Origin: Erythrobacter sanguineus
GTDB taxonomy: Bacteria > Pseudomonadota > Alphaproteobacteria > Sphingomonadales > Sphingomonadaceae
Direction: 5' to 3'
NCBI RefSeq assembly: GCF_900143235.1
Contig: NZ_FRDF01000005.1
Coordinates: forward strand, 62,001-126,000
Length of the DNA stretch: 64,000 bases
Made by a program: the position numbers and the translations under genes
The notes under the pieces: model-generated
Database searches by the model: none
What the model saw: only the letters and a program-made list of their open reading frames with translations
What the model was told of the DNA's origin: nothing
Shown here: positions 46,291 through 57,847 of the stretch, in pieces
Position numbering within the stretch: position 1 is the first letter of the stretch
How the letters are laid out: each line of letters opens with the position of its first letter

Positions 46291-46904
46291 GGGCAGTTCC
46301 CCGTTTCGCTCGAACGGACCTGTTCATCAAAGGGCTGGTTGCGCAGCACGGTCGAGGCGCGCAGCGTTACACTATCGGGCATTCCGACAAGGCCGAACAT
46401 CGGGAACAGTCGGGGATAGGAGACGATCGCGGTATAAAGCACCGCATCGCGCGCGCCGCCGATGCCTTCGCGCCCGCGATTGGCATCCCACTGGCCATTC
46501 TCGTTTGCATCGACAAAGACCTCGCCGTTGTTGCATTCGCCGTCGCCATTATCATCGGTATATTCTTCAGCCTCGCCGATATCGCTGAAGTCGAAATGCG
46601 ACAGCTTTTCGAACTCAACGGTCGCCTCGGGCGGGACAACGGACATCACCTGGGTCCGCACGGCATCATCAATCGAAACCTGCCGACTGCCCGCATTTTC
46701 CAGCGTCAGATCGCGGCCGGCCTTTTGCAAGGCACCATTGACCAGCGAGGTGGTGTATTGCGTGTGGGCCATGTCGAAGATACCCATCACCATCACGATC
46801 AACACCGGCCCGACAAAGGCGAATTCGGTCAGAGTGGCTGCGCGCTCGTCACCAGCAAGGCGGGCCACGAGCGCGCGACAGCGGGATGCAACAGCGCGGA
46901 TCAT
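46287..46904 (-). CDS. TadE-family pseudopilin-like protein with Asp/Asn-rich calcium-type loops
   Basis: This 205-aa protein has the TadE signature ERAATLTEFAFVGPVLIVMV (Glu in the first turn of the membrane helix). The outer domain contains DDNGDGECNNGE, which fits an EF-hand loop (D-x-N-x-D...E), and a nearby DANENGQWDANRG that resembles a dockerin or EF loop. This suggests calcium binding outside the membrane. It overlaps genes on both sides by four bases (46287-46290 and 46901-46904). Confidence 0.8.
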   Translation of the reverse strand: MIRAVASRCRALVARLAGDERAATLTEFAFVGPVLIVMVMGIFDMAHTQYTTSLVNGALQKAGRDLTLENAGSRQVSIDDAVRTQVMSVVPPEATVEFEKLSHFDFSDIGEAEEYTDDNGDGECNNGEVFVDANENGQWDANRGREGIGGARDAVLYTAIVSYPRLFPMFGLVGMPDSVTLRASTVLRNQPFDEQVRSSETGNCP

Positions 46905-48883
46905 GACGTAAGCCTCAGGGCGGCGATCCTCTGCGCGATTTCCTGGAACCGGGCGTTGAGTGTGGCCGAATCGTTGGCCTGGAACGCACGGCCGGGCGAA
47001 GCGCAGTCAATCAGGTTCTGCGTCAGCGTGGTCCCGAAAGCGACCACCCAGACGGTGATGTTTTCCTGCCGGGCAGCCCTGCACACAGCTTGCAGACGGG
47101 CCGCGCGGCGGGTGATTTCGGTCGACCCGTTACCATCGCCGGTGATGCGGCGGTCCCAGAATTCGATACCGTGGGTGGAATAGTTCCCGTTGGAGTTCAC
47201 CTGCTCACCATCGGTCATGAACACGATGTGGCGCGCAATCGCATCGCCATTGGGCGCGGACGCGTTTTCTGCGGCAAAGATACCGCGCGGCGAAATGAAG
47301 CGTGCGCCCCAGGTCATGCCGATATCGTGATAGGTCTGGCCGTCGGCATCGAGACCGTTGACATAGGTGGTGAGATCCGCCCTGCTGATTTCGCTCAGCT
47401 TGCGCGCCGCTGCGGGGCAGATGTAGCCGGGACGGGTCTGTTCACCAGTCCGTACAAGCGGGTTTTGCTGCCACCACACCGCATTGCGCAGCGCGGGCTT
47501 CCACATTTGCGCCTCGTTTGCGGGCACAAGGTTGATGTTGATGTCAAACGCATTGGCTGGCAGCGGATTATAGGTGCCGGTATCGACGGTCGCTGCTTCT
47601 TCAACGCAGCCATCCCACGTGTGATTGACCATCGCGCCCTCGTTGCCGGTCGGCAGCAGGATCTGGTTGTCATCATAAAGCGTGGCGAGGTCGACTGTTT
47701 CCCAACCGGCCGGGCTGCCGGCCGGGTTGGTGACCCCGCATGGCGTAGCGGCAGCCGTATCGACCGGGCAATAGAGATAATCCTGCCACACGATGTTGCG
47801 GATCTCCTGTTCCGGCTGGAACGGGATCACGTCGTCCTGAGTCGCAATCCGGGTCTTGCGCACCCGTCCGGCGCAAGCGCCGCGGTTGTTGGAGTTGCCT
47901 CCGCTCCAGACGTCAGTGTAATACTGCGTGCCGGAAAAGATTTCCCAGGTGTCCCCGCCGACGTTGTAGGTGCCGGGCAGTGTGTTCCAGCAGAAATTCT
48001 GCGCGCTGTTGCGCGCACTGCTTCCGCTGGTGCGGAAACGATAATGATTCATGTTGTTTGAATTGAAGTTCGACAGCGACCGCGGTAACCATTCAAACTG
48101 GTCGGAGATCACAATCTCATCGCCAACATTGATTCCATTGCCGGGGACTTCCGGAATAATGGTGATGTCTTCACGGAAACGGGCGACGCGTGATTGGTAG
48201 GTGTGGCGGTCCGCCATGAATTCGCGCGGGATCGAGAAGCCGACATTGACCTGCTGCGAATAGGGTACGAAGCCGTACCGCACCTGTGCGCTATTGGATG
48301 TGGCGCTTTCCACTGTGTCATAGAAATTGATCACGGCCGAACGCAGCGACGCAATCTTCGAATCCGGGCCGGAGGAGCAGCTGGAGTTATTTGGCAAACA
48401 CGCCATCGACCCGGTCACGTCGAGGACGAACATGATGTCGGTGTTCGAAATGTTGATTTCCGACGTACAGCTCACGTCGATCGTGAAATTGTCGTAGCCG
48501 AACATCCCCATGATGCTGGTCGGCAGGGTGCCGCTGGCCGTGCCGGTGACCAGGCCTTGGCCATCGCTGGTGTAATCGCGCTGACCACTCTCGATACCGA
48601 ACATGCCATCGGAAAAGTTCTGATCGAAGAAATCGAGCCCGAGCTGCTTGTGTTCGTTGGTGAAGGTGTCATCCAGCATGGCGCGCCGCGCGGCGAGGGC
48701 GCCTGCGTCACAGGCTGCCTGCATGCGCGATGCGGTCATGAAATACCGGCTTGCGTCAACGCCGCCGCCAACCATCGCCACCAGCGGGATCATCGCCGCT
48801 GCCGCGATGGCGAGCGTATTCGCGGTCCGGTCGCGCACGAGCGAACGGAGAAACGCTCGTCGCTGGTGTTTGTCTTGCCCCAT
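46901..48883 (-). CDS. TadG-like protein with von Willebrand factor A domain
   Basis: This 660-aa protein has an N-terminal membrane helix with the TadG/TadE-type motif RTANTLAIAAAAMIPLVAMVG (trimmed here), then a VWA region. The metal-ion-dependent adhesion motif is FVLDVTGSMACL near residue 150, with a later FMTDGEQVNSNG near residue 550. A long insertion with several cysteines separates the VWA elements. Proteins like this sit with Flp pili and may act in adhesion. It heads the three-gene operon, with a CtrA-like site upstream. Confidence 0.82.
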   Translation of the reverse strand: MGQDKHQRRAFLRSLVRDRTANTLAIAAAAMIPLVAMVGGGVDASRYFMTASRMQAACDAGALAARRAMLDDTFTNEHKQLGLDFFDQNFSDGMFGIESGQRDYTSDGQGLVTGTASGTLPTSIMGMFGYDNFTIDVSCTSEINISNTDIMFVLDVTGSMACLPNNSSCSSGPDSKIASLRSAVINFYDTVESATSNSAQVRYGFVPYSQQVNVGFSIPREFMADRHTYQSRVARFREDITIIPEVPGNGINVGDEIVISDQFEWLPRSLSNFNSNNMNHYRFRTSGSSARNSAQNFCWNTLPGTYNVGGDTWEIFSGTQYYTDVWSGGNSNNRGACAGRVRKTRIATQDDVIPFQPEQEIRNIVWQDYLYCPVDTAAATPCGVTNPAGSPAGWETVDLATLYDDNQILLPTGNEGAMVNHTWDGCVEEAATVDTGTYNPLPANAFDININLVPANEAQMWKPALRNAVWWQQNPLVRTGEQTRPGYICPAAARKLSEISRADLTTYVNGLDADGQTYHDIGMTWGARFISPRGIFAAENASAPNGDAIARHIVFMTDGEQVNSNGNYSTHGIEFWDRRITGDGNGSTEITRRAARLQAVCRAARQENITVWVVAFGTTLTQNLIDCASPGRAFQANDSATLNARFQEIAQRIAALRLTS

Positions 48884-48987
48884 CGAATTCTCGTCCTTCC
48901 CTGATCATTCCCCTTGAAATAAGGGAAATTCCAGTCGCACCGGACCGCCATAAGACGGTCTGGTAAGCGGATTGCGAAAAGGCTTGG

Positions 48988-49002
48988 TTAACCGGGTCCT
49001 AA
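48988..49002. promoter_or_regulatory. Candidate CtrA-binding site upstream of the Tad-like operon
   Basis: TTAA (48988-48991), seven bases, CTAA (48999-49002) is one mismatch from TTAA-N7-TTAA, and its first half extends to TTAACC as in known CtrA half-sites. It lies 105 bases before the TadG-like start and 95 before the opposing gene. Flp/Tad pilus genes are CtrA-controlled in Caulobacter, which makes the position plausible. Confidence 0.4.
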
Positions 49003-49096
49003 CGCTGCAATGAGGGTTGCCGATGATGGCCTTTGTGCCGTTAGGGGACACCTCGCTTGCCAATCCTTCGCCGCCGCGGCTAGGCGCATTGCCGTG

Positions 49097-49753
49097 ATGA
49101 GCGAGGAAACCGAAATCCTGCCGCCCGAGGCTGCGCTCGCGCTGGCATGGAGCCCGCAAGAGGTTCGCGCGCGGTTAACCATGTTGCTCCAGCTTGATCG
49201 GCGCCTCGCCCGGATTGTTGCGCGCACCAGCGAACCGATGCTGGGGCAGATGCGGCTTGCCTGGTGGCGCGATGCACTGCGTCAGCCCAAGGCCGCGCGG
49301 CCGCGCGGTGACGCGGTGCTCGACGGGATCGGAATGGTCTGGGGCGGGCATGAGGCCGGTCTGATCGCCATGATCGATGGCTGGGAAGTGCTGATCGGCG
49401 AAACGGCTCTGGATTTGGTTGCCATTGCCGATTTTGCGGCGGGCCGGGCCGCGCCGTTCATGGCGCTGAGTGATGATCTTAAGGATGGGCAGCGCCCGGT
49501 TGTCGCGCAAGGGGCGCGATGCTGGGCGCTGACCGATGCGGCGATCGCGATGTCCGACCCGGCCGAGCGGGCGCTGTTTCTTGAAGCGGCGCGCGAATGC
49601 TGTGATCGAATCGGCAAAATGCCCCGTGATCTGCGCGGCCTGGCCGTGCTTGCGGCACTGGCGCGGCGGTCAGTCAGGCTGGGAGGTGTACCGCTCATGG
49701 CAGGAAGGGGCGCATCGCTTGCAGTCTTGCAGGCGGCTATCTTCCGGGTCTGA
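49097..49753 (+). CDS. Squalene/phytoene synthase-family protein (NDUFAF6-like, probably non-catalytic)
   Basis: This 218-aa protein has the family segment TSEPMLGQMRLAWWRDAL near residue 40. It is shorter than true synthases, and I see neither of the aspartate-rich DxxxD motifs that bind prenyl diphosphates. It therefore resembles the NDUFAF6 branch, which helps assemble complex I in mitochondria. ATG at 49097 (MSEETEILPPE) fits homologue starts better than the upstream frame. Function is inferred and uncertain. Confidence 0.65.
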   Translation: MSEETEILPPEAALALAWSPQEVRARLTMLLQLDRRLARIVARTSEPMLGQMRLAWWRDALRQPKAARPRGDAVLDGIGMVWGGHEAGLIAMIDGWEVLIGETALDLVAIADFAAGRAAPFMALSDDLKDGQRPVVAQGARCWALTDAAIAMSDPAERALFLEAARECCDRIGKMPRDLRGLAVLAALARRSVRLGGVPLMAGRGASLAVLQAAIFRV

Positions 49754-49797
49754 AAGGCGTATATTGCGGGAATCGTTCAGCAACAGGGGGCAGACCG

Positions 49798-50262
49798 TTG
49801 CGTCAGATGATTATCGGGGTGGTTGGCGGACTGGGCATGGCCGGAATCGGGATGTTCTGGTGGCAAGGCCGCGCGGCGGTTGAATCCAATGCGCCGCCGC
49901 CGCCCGTCGCCGAGGCACCAGCGCCCGATCCCGAAGACCTGCCGGTGACCGACCCAGGCGACATGCAGGGCCCCACGCCGCCCGAAGTCAGCGACCTTAC
50001 GCGGGAGCAGCAACGCTTCTACCGCTATGATCGCAATCGTGACGGGATCATTACCCGCAATGAAATGCTCTCGACCCGTACCGACGCGTTTCGCGCGCTC
50101 GATGTCGACGGGAACAATTTGCTGACGTTCGAGGAATGGGCGGTAACGACGGTCAGGCGTTTCGAAAACGCCGATGCGGATGGCGACGAGCGGCTCACCC
50201 CGCGTGAATTCGCCACCACTGCGCCCAAGCCGGCAGCGAAAAAGCCCGCCTGCAAATGCTGA
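49798..50262 (+). CDS. Membrane-anchored EF-hand protein
   Basis: This 154-aa protein has an N-terminal membrane anchor (about residues 5-22), a Pro/Ala/Asp-rich linker and three EF-hand loops: DRNRDGIITRNE, DVDGNNLLTFEE and DADGDERLTPRE. The tail is Lys/Ala-rich and ends CKC. The start is TTG at 49798, with AGGGGG seven bases upstream; the ATG three codons later is too far away. It is a likely periplasmic calcium sensor or buffer. Its stop directly abuts the trmFO stop on the other strand. Confidence 0.82.
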   Translation: MRQMIIGVVGGLGMAGIGMFWWQGRAAVESNAPPPPVAEAPAPDPEDLPVTDPGDMQGPTPPEVSDLTREQQRFYRYDRNRDGIITRNEMLSTRTDAFRALDVDGNNLLTFEEWAVTTVRRFENADADGDERLTPREFATTAPKPAAKKPACKC

Positions 50263-51648
50263 TCAGGCCGGCAAGGCCTCGCGCGTTGCGGCGATCCAGC
50301 GCGCCAGATCGGCCTTCGCGCGGCTGGTATAGGCTTCCTTGCGCACCTTCTTGCCGACTTCGTGGAGCGGCGGGAACAGACCGAAATTGACGTTCATGGG
50401 CTGAAAGGTCTCGGCCTCGGCATCGCCGGTGATATGGCTGAGCAGCGCGCCCAGCGCAGTGGTGGAGGGCAGGGGCTGCCAATCCCGACCGCCCAGTTCG
50501 GCTGCGGTCATCATCCCGGCCACAAGGCCGATGGCCGCGCTTTCGACATAGCCTTCGCAGCCCGTCACCTGGCCGGCAAAGCGGATATGCGGCGCGGCGC
50601 GCAGGCGCAGCTGGCGGTCGAGCACCTGCGGCGAATTGAGGAAGGTGTTGCGATGCAAGCCGCCAAGCCGCGCAAACTCCGCATTCTCCAGTCCCGGAAT
50701 CGTGCGGAACAGTTCCACCTGCGCGGCATATTTGAGCTTGGTCTGAAAGCCCACCATGTTCCACAGCGTGCCCAGCTTGTTGTCCTGCCGCAATTGCACC
50801 ACGGCATAGGGCCAGCGTCCTTGCGGAAACTCCGGGCTGGTGTCGAAGGGGTTATCCAGCCCCACGCCCTTCATCGGGCCATAGCGTAGCGTTTCCACCC
50901 CGCGTTCCGCCATCACCTCGATCGGCATGCAGCCGTTGAAATAGGGCGTGTCCTTTTCCCACTGCTTGAATTCGGACTTTTCACCTTCGATCAGGCCCTT
51001 GTGGAAGGCCAGATACTGTTCCTGCGTCATCGGGCAGTTGATATAGTCCCCGCCTTCGTTCGAAGCCTCGGTCCGCTTGTTCCAGCGCGACTGGATCCAG
51101 CATTTGCTCATGTCGATGCTGTCGCGGTGGATGATCGGAGCAATGGCGTCGAAAAAGGCGAGCCGCTCGTTACCGGTGGCCCTGACGATGCTGGCGGCAA
51201 GTGCCTCTGCCGTGAGCGGCCCGGTGGCGACAATGGTGAGCCCTGCGGCGGGCAGGCTGTCCACCCGTTCCCGAACGATGGTGATGTTCGGATGGTTGCC
51301 GAGCGCCTTTTCGACCTCGGCGGAGAACACATCGCGATCAACCGCCATTGCGCTGCCCGCAGGCACCTGCGCGATATGCCCCGCGCGCATGACAAGGCTG
51401 TCGAGTTCGCGCATCTCGTGGTGCAGCAGTCCGACCGCGTTCTTCGTGTCGTCGTCCGAGCGGAACGAATTTGAGCAAACCAGTTCGGCAAGCCCATCGG
51501 TCTGGTGCGCCGGAGTCATTTCGCCGGTCCCGCGCATCTCGGACAGCCGCACCTTCACGCCGCGCCGGGCAAGCTGCCACGCCGCCTCGCTCCCGGCGAG
51601 CCCGCCGCCGATGATGTGAACATCGTGAATAGTCGCTGACGCTGTCAT
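50263..51648 (-). CDS. trmFO: Methylenetetrahydrofolate--tRNA-(uracil-5-)-methyltransferase
   Basis: This 461-aa flavoprotein makes m5U54 in the T-loop of tRNA with methylene-THF as carbon donor. The N-terminal FAD fingerprint is [18 protein letters not shown], followed by [12 protein letters not shown] (a conserved Cys) and later [11 protein letters not shown] and [16 protein letters not shown] at 51648 gives the standard length. It diverges from the YhhN-like gene (68 bp between starts) and converges on the EF-hand gene with no spacer. Confidence 0.95.
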   Translation of the reverse strand: MTASATIHDVHIIGGGLAGSEAAWQLARRGVKVRLSEMRGTGEMTPAHQTDGLAELVCSNSFRSDDDTKNAVGLLHHEMRELDSLVMRAGHIAQVPAGSAMAVDRDVFSAEVEKALGNHPNITIVRERVDSLPAAGLTIVATGPLTAEALAASIVRATGNERLAFFDAIAPIIHRDSIDMSKCWIQSRWNKRTEASNEGGDYINCPMTQEQYLAFHKGLIEGEKSEFKQWEKDTPYFNGCMPIEVMAERGVETLRYGPMKGVGLDNPFDTSPEFPQGRWPYAVVQLRQDNKLGTLWNMVGFQTKLKYAAQVELFRTIPGLENAEFARLGGLHRNTFLNSPQVLDRQLRLRAAPHIRFAGQVTGCEGYVESAAIGLVAGMMTAAELGGRDWQPLPSTTALGALLSHITGDAEAETFQPMNVNFGLFPPLHEVGKKVRKEAYTSRAKADLARWIAATREALPA

Positions 51649-51716
51649 GGCGGGGCAGGTAATTGCGTGATAGCCCGGCTGCAAGCCCCAAGGGCTCTGC
51701 AAGGGAATTCACAGGG

Positions 51717-52382
51717 ATGGCAAAACAGGCGCTGATCCAGCAACGGCCATGGCTGCTGGCCAGTATCGCGGCAGCGGGCGCATTCTATTTCTTGCGCGAT
51801 AACCCGCTGGGCGAGGGGACGTGGGGGCTGCTTGCCAAAGGCGCTGCGGTCGGGCTGCTCACAATTTATGCATGGCTGCGGGTGCCGCCCGAACGGCGCG
51901 GACTGGATGGCGCCCTGCTGGTGACAGCGCTGGTGCTGGCGGCGGCCGGGGATGTGGCAATCGAGCTTTACTTCACGGTCGGCGGGGCATTCTTCACAGC
52001 CGCGCATTGCGTTGCGGTGGTGCTTTATTTGCGCAATCCGCGCCCGCGCAAATCGCCCAGCCAGCGGATGCTCGGTCTGGCACTGTTCATCGCGACCCCG
52101 CTGGTGAGCTACCTGCTGAGCGGTAAGGCCGAGATCGCGCTTTACGGGGCGTTCCTTGGCGCAATGGCCGCGGCGGCGTGGGTCAGCCGCTTCCCGCGCT
52201 ATCGGGTGGGAACGGGCGCAGTCCTGTTTGTGATCAGCGACTGGCTGATCTTTTCGCGCGCCGGCAGTTTCGATCTGGGCGTGTTGCCCGACCTGTTGAT
52301 CTGGCCGCTCTACTATGCCGGACAGGTGATGATCGCCACCGGCGTGGTGCAATGCCTGCGCGGCGAACAGCCGGTCAGGTAG
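51717..52382 (+). CDS. YhhN/TMEM86-family membrane protein (lysoplasmalogenase family)
   Basis: This 221-aa protein has about eight hydrophobic segments and the family pattern AAGDVAIELYFTVGGAFFTAAH (trimmed to core AAGDVAIEL), then FVISDWLIF and LIWPLYYAGQVMIATG near the C-terminus, where conserved Asp residues sit. The animal homologue hydrolyses lysoplasmalogens; bacterial function is mostly unknown. ATG at 51717 follows ACAGGG. A bidirectional terminator separates it from gyrA. Confidence 0.85.
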   Translation: MAKQALIQQRPWLLASIAAAGAFYFLRDNPLGEGTWGLLAKGAAVGLLTIYAWLRVPPERRGLDGALLVTALVLAAAGDVAIELYFTVGGAFFTAAHCVAVVLYLRNPRPRKSPSQRMLGLALFIATPLVSYLLSGKAEIALYGAFLGAMAAAAWVSRFPRYRVGTGAVLFVISDWLIFSRAGSFDLGVLPDLLIWPLYYAGQVMIATGVVQCLRGEQPVR

Positions 52383-52406
52383 GGGCTGCCTGTTTTGTAA
52401 TCATAT

Positions 52407-52447
52407 AAAAAAGGGCAGCCGGTGCACGCGCCGACTGCCCATTTTTT
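52407..52447. terminator. Bidirectional terminator between the YhhN-like gene and gyrA
   Basis: GGGCAG (52413-52418) pairs with CTGCCC (52435-52440), extended by CGG/CCG after one mismatch. ATTTTTT follows on the plus strand, and AAAAAA before it gives TTTTTT on the minus strand. This is a classical intrinsic terminator for both converging genes. Confidence 0.88.
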
Positions 52448-52469
52448 CATCACGTCGCGCAATAGCGGA

Positions 52470-55271
<2,802 letters not shown>

Positions 55272-55396
55272 GGCTCGGGCCGTTTCTGTTAGTGTTTATC
55301 GGGCCCCGCGCGTGGGGGCGGCGACCATTATGGCCGATCGTTCCATGCATGTAGGCTTCCCGCTGGCGTTTCGCCACCTATGCAGGAGAACGCAGC

Positions 55397-55486
55397 ATGA
55401 ACAGCAGTGGTTTTTCCACATTTCACGCGCGGCCGTCGCAAGTCCGCCGGACGCCATTCAATAGCCGTTCAGCCCGGCTCGCCTAG
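55397..55486 (+). CDS. Possible 29-residue small protein or leader ORF
   Basis: ATG at 55397 is preceded by AGGAG (55384-55388) at the ideal eight-base distance and followed by 28 sense codons and TAG. The peptide MNSSGFSTFHARPSQVRR continues with TPFNSRSARLA and is strongly basic, with six arginines. It lies 102 bases before the TTG start of the TPR-like gene and diverges from gyrA. It may be a leader peptide or a real small protein. No homologue is known to me. Confidence 0.45.
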   Translation: MNSSGFSTFHARPSQVRRTPFNSRSARLA

Positions 55487-55588
55487 CGACAATTGCAAAT
55501 TCGTCGCAAGCCGTTCAAAGGCTGCAACACGTTTCATCCGCTCCCGGCATGCATGTGTCGCGGATTGCGGCAATTTCTGGAGGAAGAA

Positions 55589-56953
55589 TTGACCGATCTG
55601 TCTTCGATCCGCCGGCGCTCGCTTGGCCTGACGCGCCAGCTTGCCCTGGCGCTGGCACTGGCTGGCGGGACTGCAATCCTTGCGGTGCCGGGCTTTGCCG
55701 ATGCCGCCCACGCGCAGAAGCGCGACAAGAAGAAAGACAAGAAGGGCGAAGCCAAGCCGCAATATTCTTCGGAATTTGTTGCGGCCTATCAACCCGCCAA
55801 CGAGGCGGTGCTCGCGGAGGGTGCGGATATCAATGCCGTAAAGCCCCAGCTGGCATCGCTTGCGGCAATGGCCGTATCGCCCGACGAACTGGCAGCCACT
55901 GGTGGGCTGATCCTGAATGCCGGGATCAAATCAAAGGACCCCGCACTGCAAATTCAGGGCGTGGAAATGGTGCTTTCGAGTGGCAAGCTCCAGCCTGAAG
56001 AAGTGGGCCGCTACAACTTCGTGGCCTATCAGATTTCCAACAATCTCGCCGATTATGGCAAGGCAGAGACCTATCTTCAGCGGGCGATTGATGGCGGCTT
56101 CACCACGGAAGGTGTGACCACCAACGACCTCAAACTGAATATGTCCGAACTGTTCTTTTCGCAGCAACAGTACCAGCGCGGTCTGGATTATCTGCTCGAA
56201 ACGATCAGAGCCCGCAAGGCGGCGGGCGAAACCATCGAAGAGGCATGGTATCGCCGCGGGATCAGCTTCGGGTACAACTACGAGATTGTCCCGCAGACCT
56301 ATGACTTCGCGATGAGTTGGGTGAACGATTATCCCTCGAGCGACAATTGGCGTGATGCGATCAACCTCACGCGCAATCTCAACGAGTTCGAGCCCGATGT
56401 GCTGATCGATGTGCTGCGGCTCAGCAAGCTTGTCGGAGGCTTGCGCGACAAGCAGGACTACGTTCAGTATGTCGAGGCCGCAGATCGCGGGATCGTTGGC
56501 AACGGGGCGCTGCTGATGCCGCAGGAACTGAAGGGCCTGATCGAGGAAGCCTACGACAGAGGCGTGATCGGCAAGGATGACACATTTATTGCCGACACTC
56601 TGGCTTCGGCCAAACGGCGCATCGCCGCCGACGTTGCGGAACTGCCTTCATTCGAAAAGGACGCCGATGCGGCAAACGCACGGGTGCGCACCGTCACTGC
56701 CGCAGCCAACACCTTCCTGAGCTATGGTGAATGGGCCAAGGCCGCGCGCTTTTACGAAAAGAGCCTCGGCATGGACGGCGTTGACCGTGATCAGGCGCTT
56801 GTGCGGCTTGGCATCGCCCAGACGAACATGGGCGATTACGCCGCTGCTGAGGCGACCTTTGCCAAGGTCACCGGCCAGCGTGCGCCGATTGCGCGGCTGT
56901 GGGCGACCTATGCCGCCCAGAAGGCGCAAGGCAGCGCGACTGCCGCCAGCTGA
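55589..56953 (+). CDS. Secreted tetratricopeptide-like protein
   Basis: This 454-aa protein begins at a TTG with GGAGGA five bases upstream. It has a signal peptide (RRRSLGLTRQLALALALAGG... cleavage after AHA before QKRDKK) and a Lys/Asp linker. The body has repeated helical hairpins of TPR type (YGKAETYLQRAIDGGFT, FYEKSLGMDG, MGDYAAAEATFAKVTG). It is predicted periplasmic, probably a protein-binding scaffold. Frames upstream of the TTG lack a ribosome site. A strong terminator follows. Confidence 0.8.
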   Translation: MTDLSSIRRRSLGLTRQLALALALAGGTAILAVPGFADAAHAQKRDKKKDKKGEAKPQYSSEFVAAYQPANEAVLAEGADINAVKPQLASLAAMAVSPDELAATGGLILNAGIKSKDPALQIQGVEMVLSSGKLQPEEVGRYNFVAYQISNNLADYGKAETYLQRAIDGGFTTEGVTTNDLKLNMSELFFSQQQYQRGLDYLLETIRARKAAGETIEEAWYRRGISFGYNYEIVPQTYDFAMSWVNDYPSSDNWRDAINLTRNLNEFEPDVLIDVLRLSKLVGGLRDKQDYVQYVEAADRGIVGNGALLMPQELKGLIEEAYDRGVIGKDDTFIADTLASAKRRIAADVAELPSFEKDADAANARVRTVTAAANTFLSYGEWAKAARFYEKSLGMDGVDRDQALVRLGIAQTNMGDYAAAEATFAKVTGQRAPIARLWATYAAQKAQGSATAAS

Positions 56954-56974
56954 TCTGTCAGGGTCGTTACAGGA

Positions 56975-57011
56975 GGGGCGGCGGATGATGATCCGCCGCC
57001 CCTTTTTTTTG
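56975..57011 (+). terminator. Intrinsic terminator after the TPR-like gene
   Basis: A perfect 12-bp stem GGGGCGGCGGAT/ATCCGCCGCCCC (56975-56986 and 56991-57002) with a GATG loop is followed by nine T residues (57003-57011). It lies 22 bases after the stop codon. Confidence 0.95.
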
Positions 57012-57030
57012 TTTTCGGCCAGCGATGCAT

Positions 57031-57750
57031 TCAGCGCAGACGCTTGACCCAGATCTGGTTGTCAGCGCGCCGTTCCAGCTTGAAATTGGCGAGCGATTCG
57101 AACAATTCCGACAGGCTCTTGAAGCCGTAATTGCGCACATCGAAACTCGATCGATTGCCTGCAATCTGACCGACCTGATGCAATCTGGCAAACCCCTCTT
57201 CGTCGCGCTTCGCCTCCCGGTAGGCGGCGAGGATCAGGTCTTCGAGGTCTGCCATTTGCGCTGTGGACTCCAGCTTGGCAGCCGGTGCCTCGTCCCTTGT
57301 GCTGGCGATCAGTTCGTCGATGTAGAGAAACCGGGTGCAGACAGCCTGAAACGCCTCCGGGGTCTTTTTCTCGCCGAACCCATAGACAAGGATCCCGTCC
57401 TGCCGCAGCCGGGTGACGAGCGGGGTGAAATCACTGTCCGAGGTCATGAGCCCGAATCCATCGACCTTGCCCTGATACAGCAGATCGATGGCATCGATCG
57501 TCATCGCCATGTCGGTGGCGTTCTTGCCCTTGGAGATGTCGAACTGCTGCTGCGGGCGGATACCGAACTTGTTGGTGATCTTGTCCCAGCGCGAAAGATT
57601 GTCCTTGGCAAAATTGCCATAGGCACGGCGGATATTGACCTGTCCAAGCTCTGCCATGACAGTCAGCACCGGGTCGATGGCCTGCGGTGAGGTGTTATCC
57701 GCATCGATCAGCAGGGCGATGTTGTTGAGCGTGGTTTCAGCCATGGGCAT
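57031..57750 (-). CDS. NYN-domain (LabA-like) ribonuclease-type protein with C-terminal OST-HTH/LOTUS domain
   Basis: The protein has about 239 aa. The N-terminal NYN (PIN-like) domain carries the acidic residues of NIALLIDADNTSPQ, FDISKGKNATDMAMTIDAI (trimmed core GKNATDMAM) and GLMTSDSDFTPLV, which form a metal-dependent nuclease site. The last 70 residues (FARLHQVGQIAGNRSSFD, YGFKSLSELFESL) fit an OST-HTH/LOTUS RNA-binding fold. Starts at 57750 and 57744 are both possible, and neither has a strong ribosome site. It diverges from lipA with about 97 bp between starts. Confidence 0.85.
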   Translation of the reverse strand: MPMAETTLNNIALLIDADNTSPQAIDPVLTVMAELGQVNIRRAYGNFAKDNLSRWDKITNKFGIRPQQQFDISKGKNATDMAMTIDAIDLLYQGKVDGFGLMTSDSDFTPLVTRLRQDGILVYGFGEKKTPEAFQAVCTRFLYIDELIASTRDEAPAAKLESTAQMADLEDLILAAYREAKRDEEGFARLHQVGQIAGNRSSFDVRNYGFKSLSELFESLANFKLERRADNQIWVKRLR

Positions 57751-57847
57751 GTTATGCAGCGCGCTGCCGGCGCGGACAAGCGCGCTATTGATATGGTGAT
57801 GCCCGACGTGCTTGCGGGAGCGGGTTTGCACCCCTAAATGGCAGGAC

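Noticed and set aside
47090-48061. Plus-strand frame of over 320 codons
   Set aside because: Lies entirely opposite the VWA/TadG-like gene, which has clear motifs.
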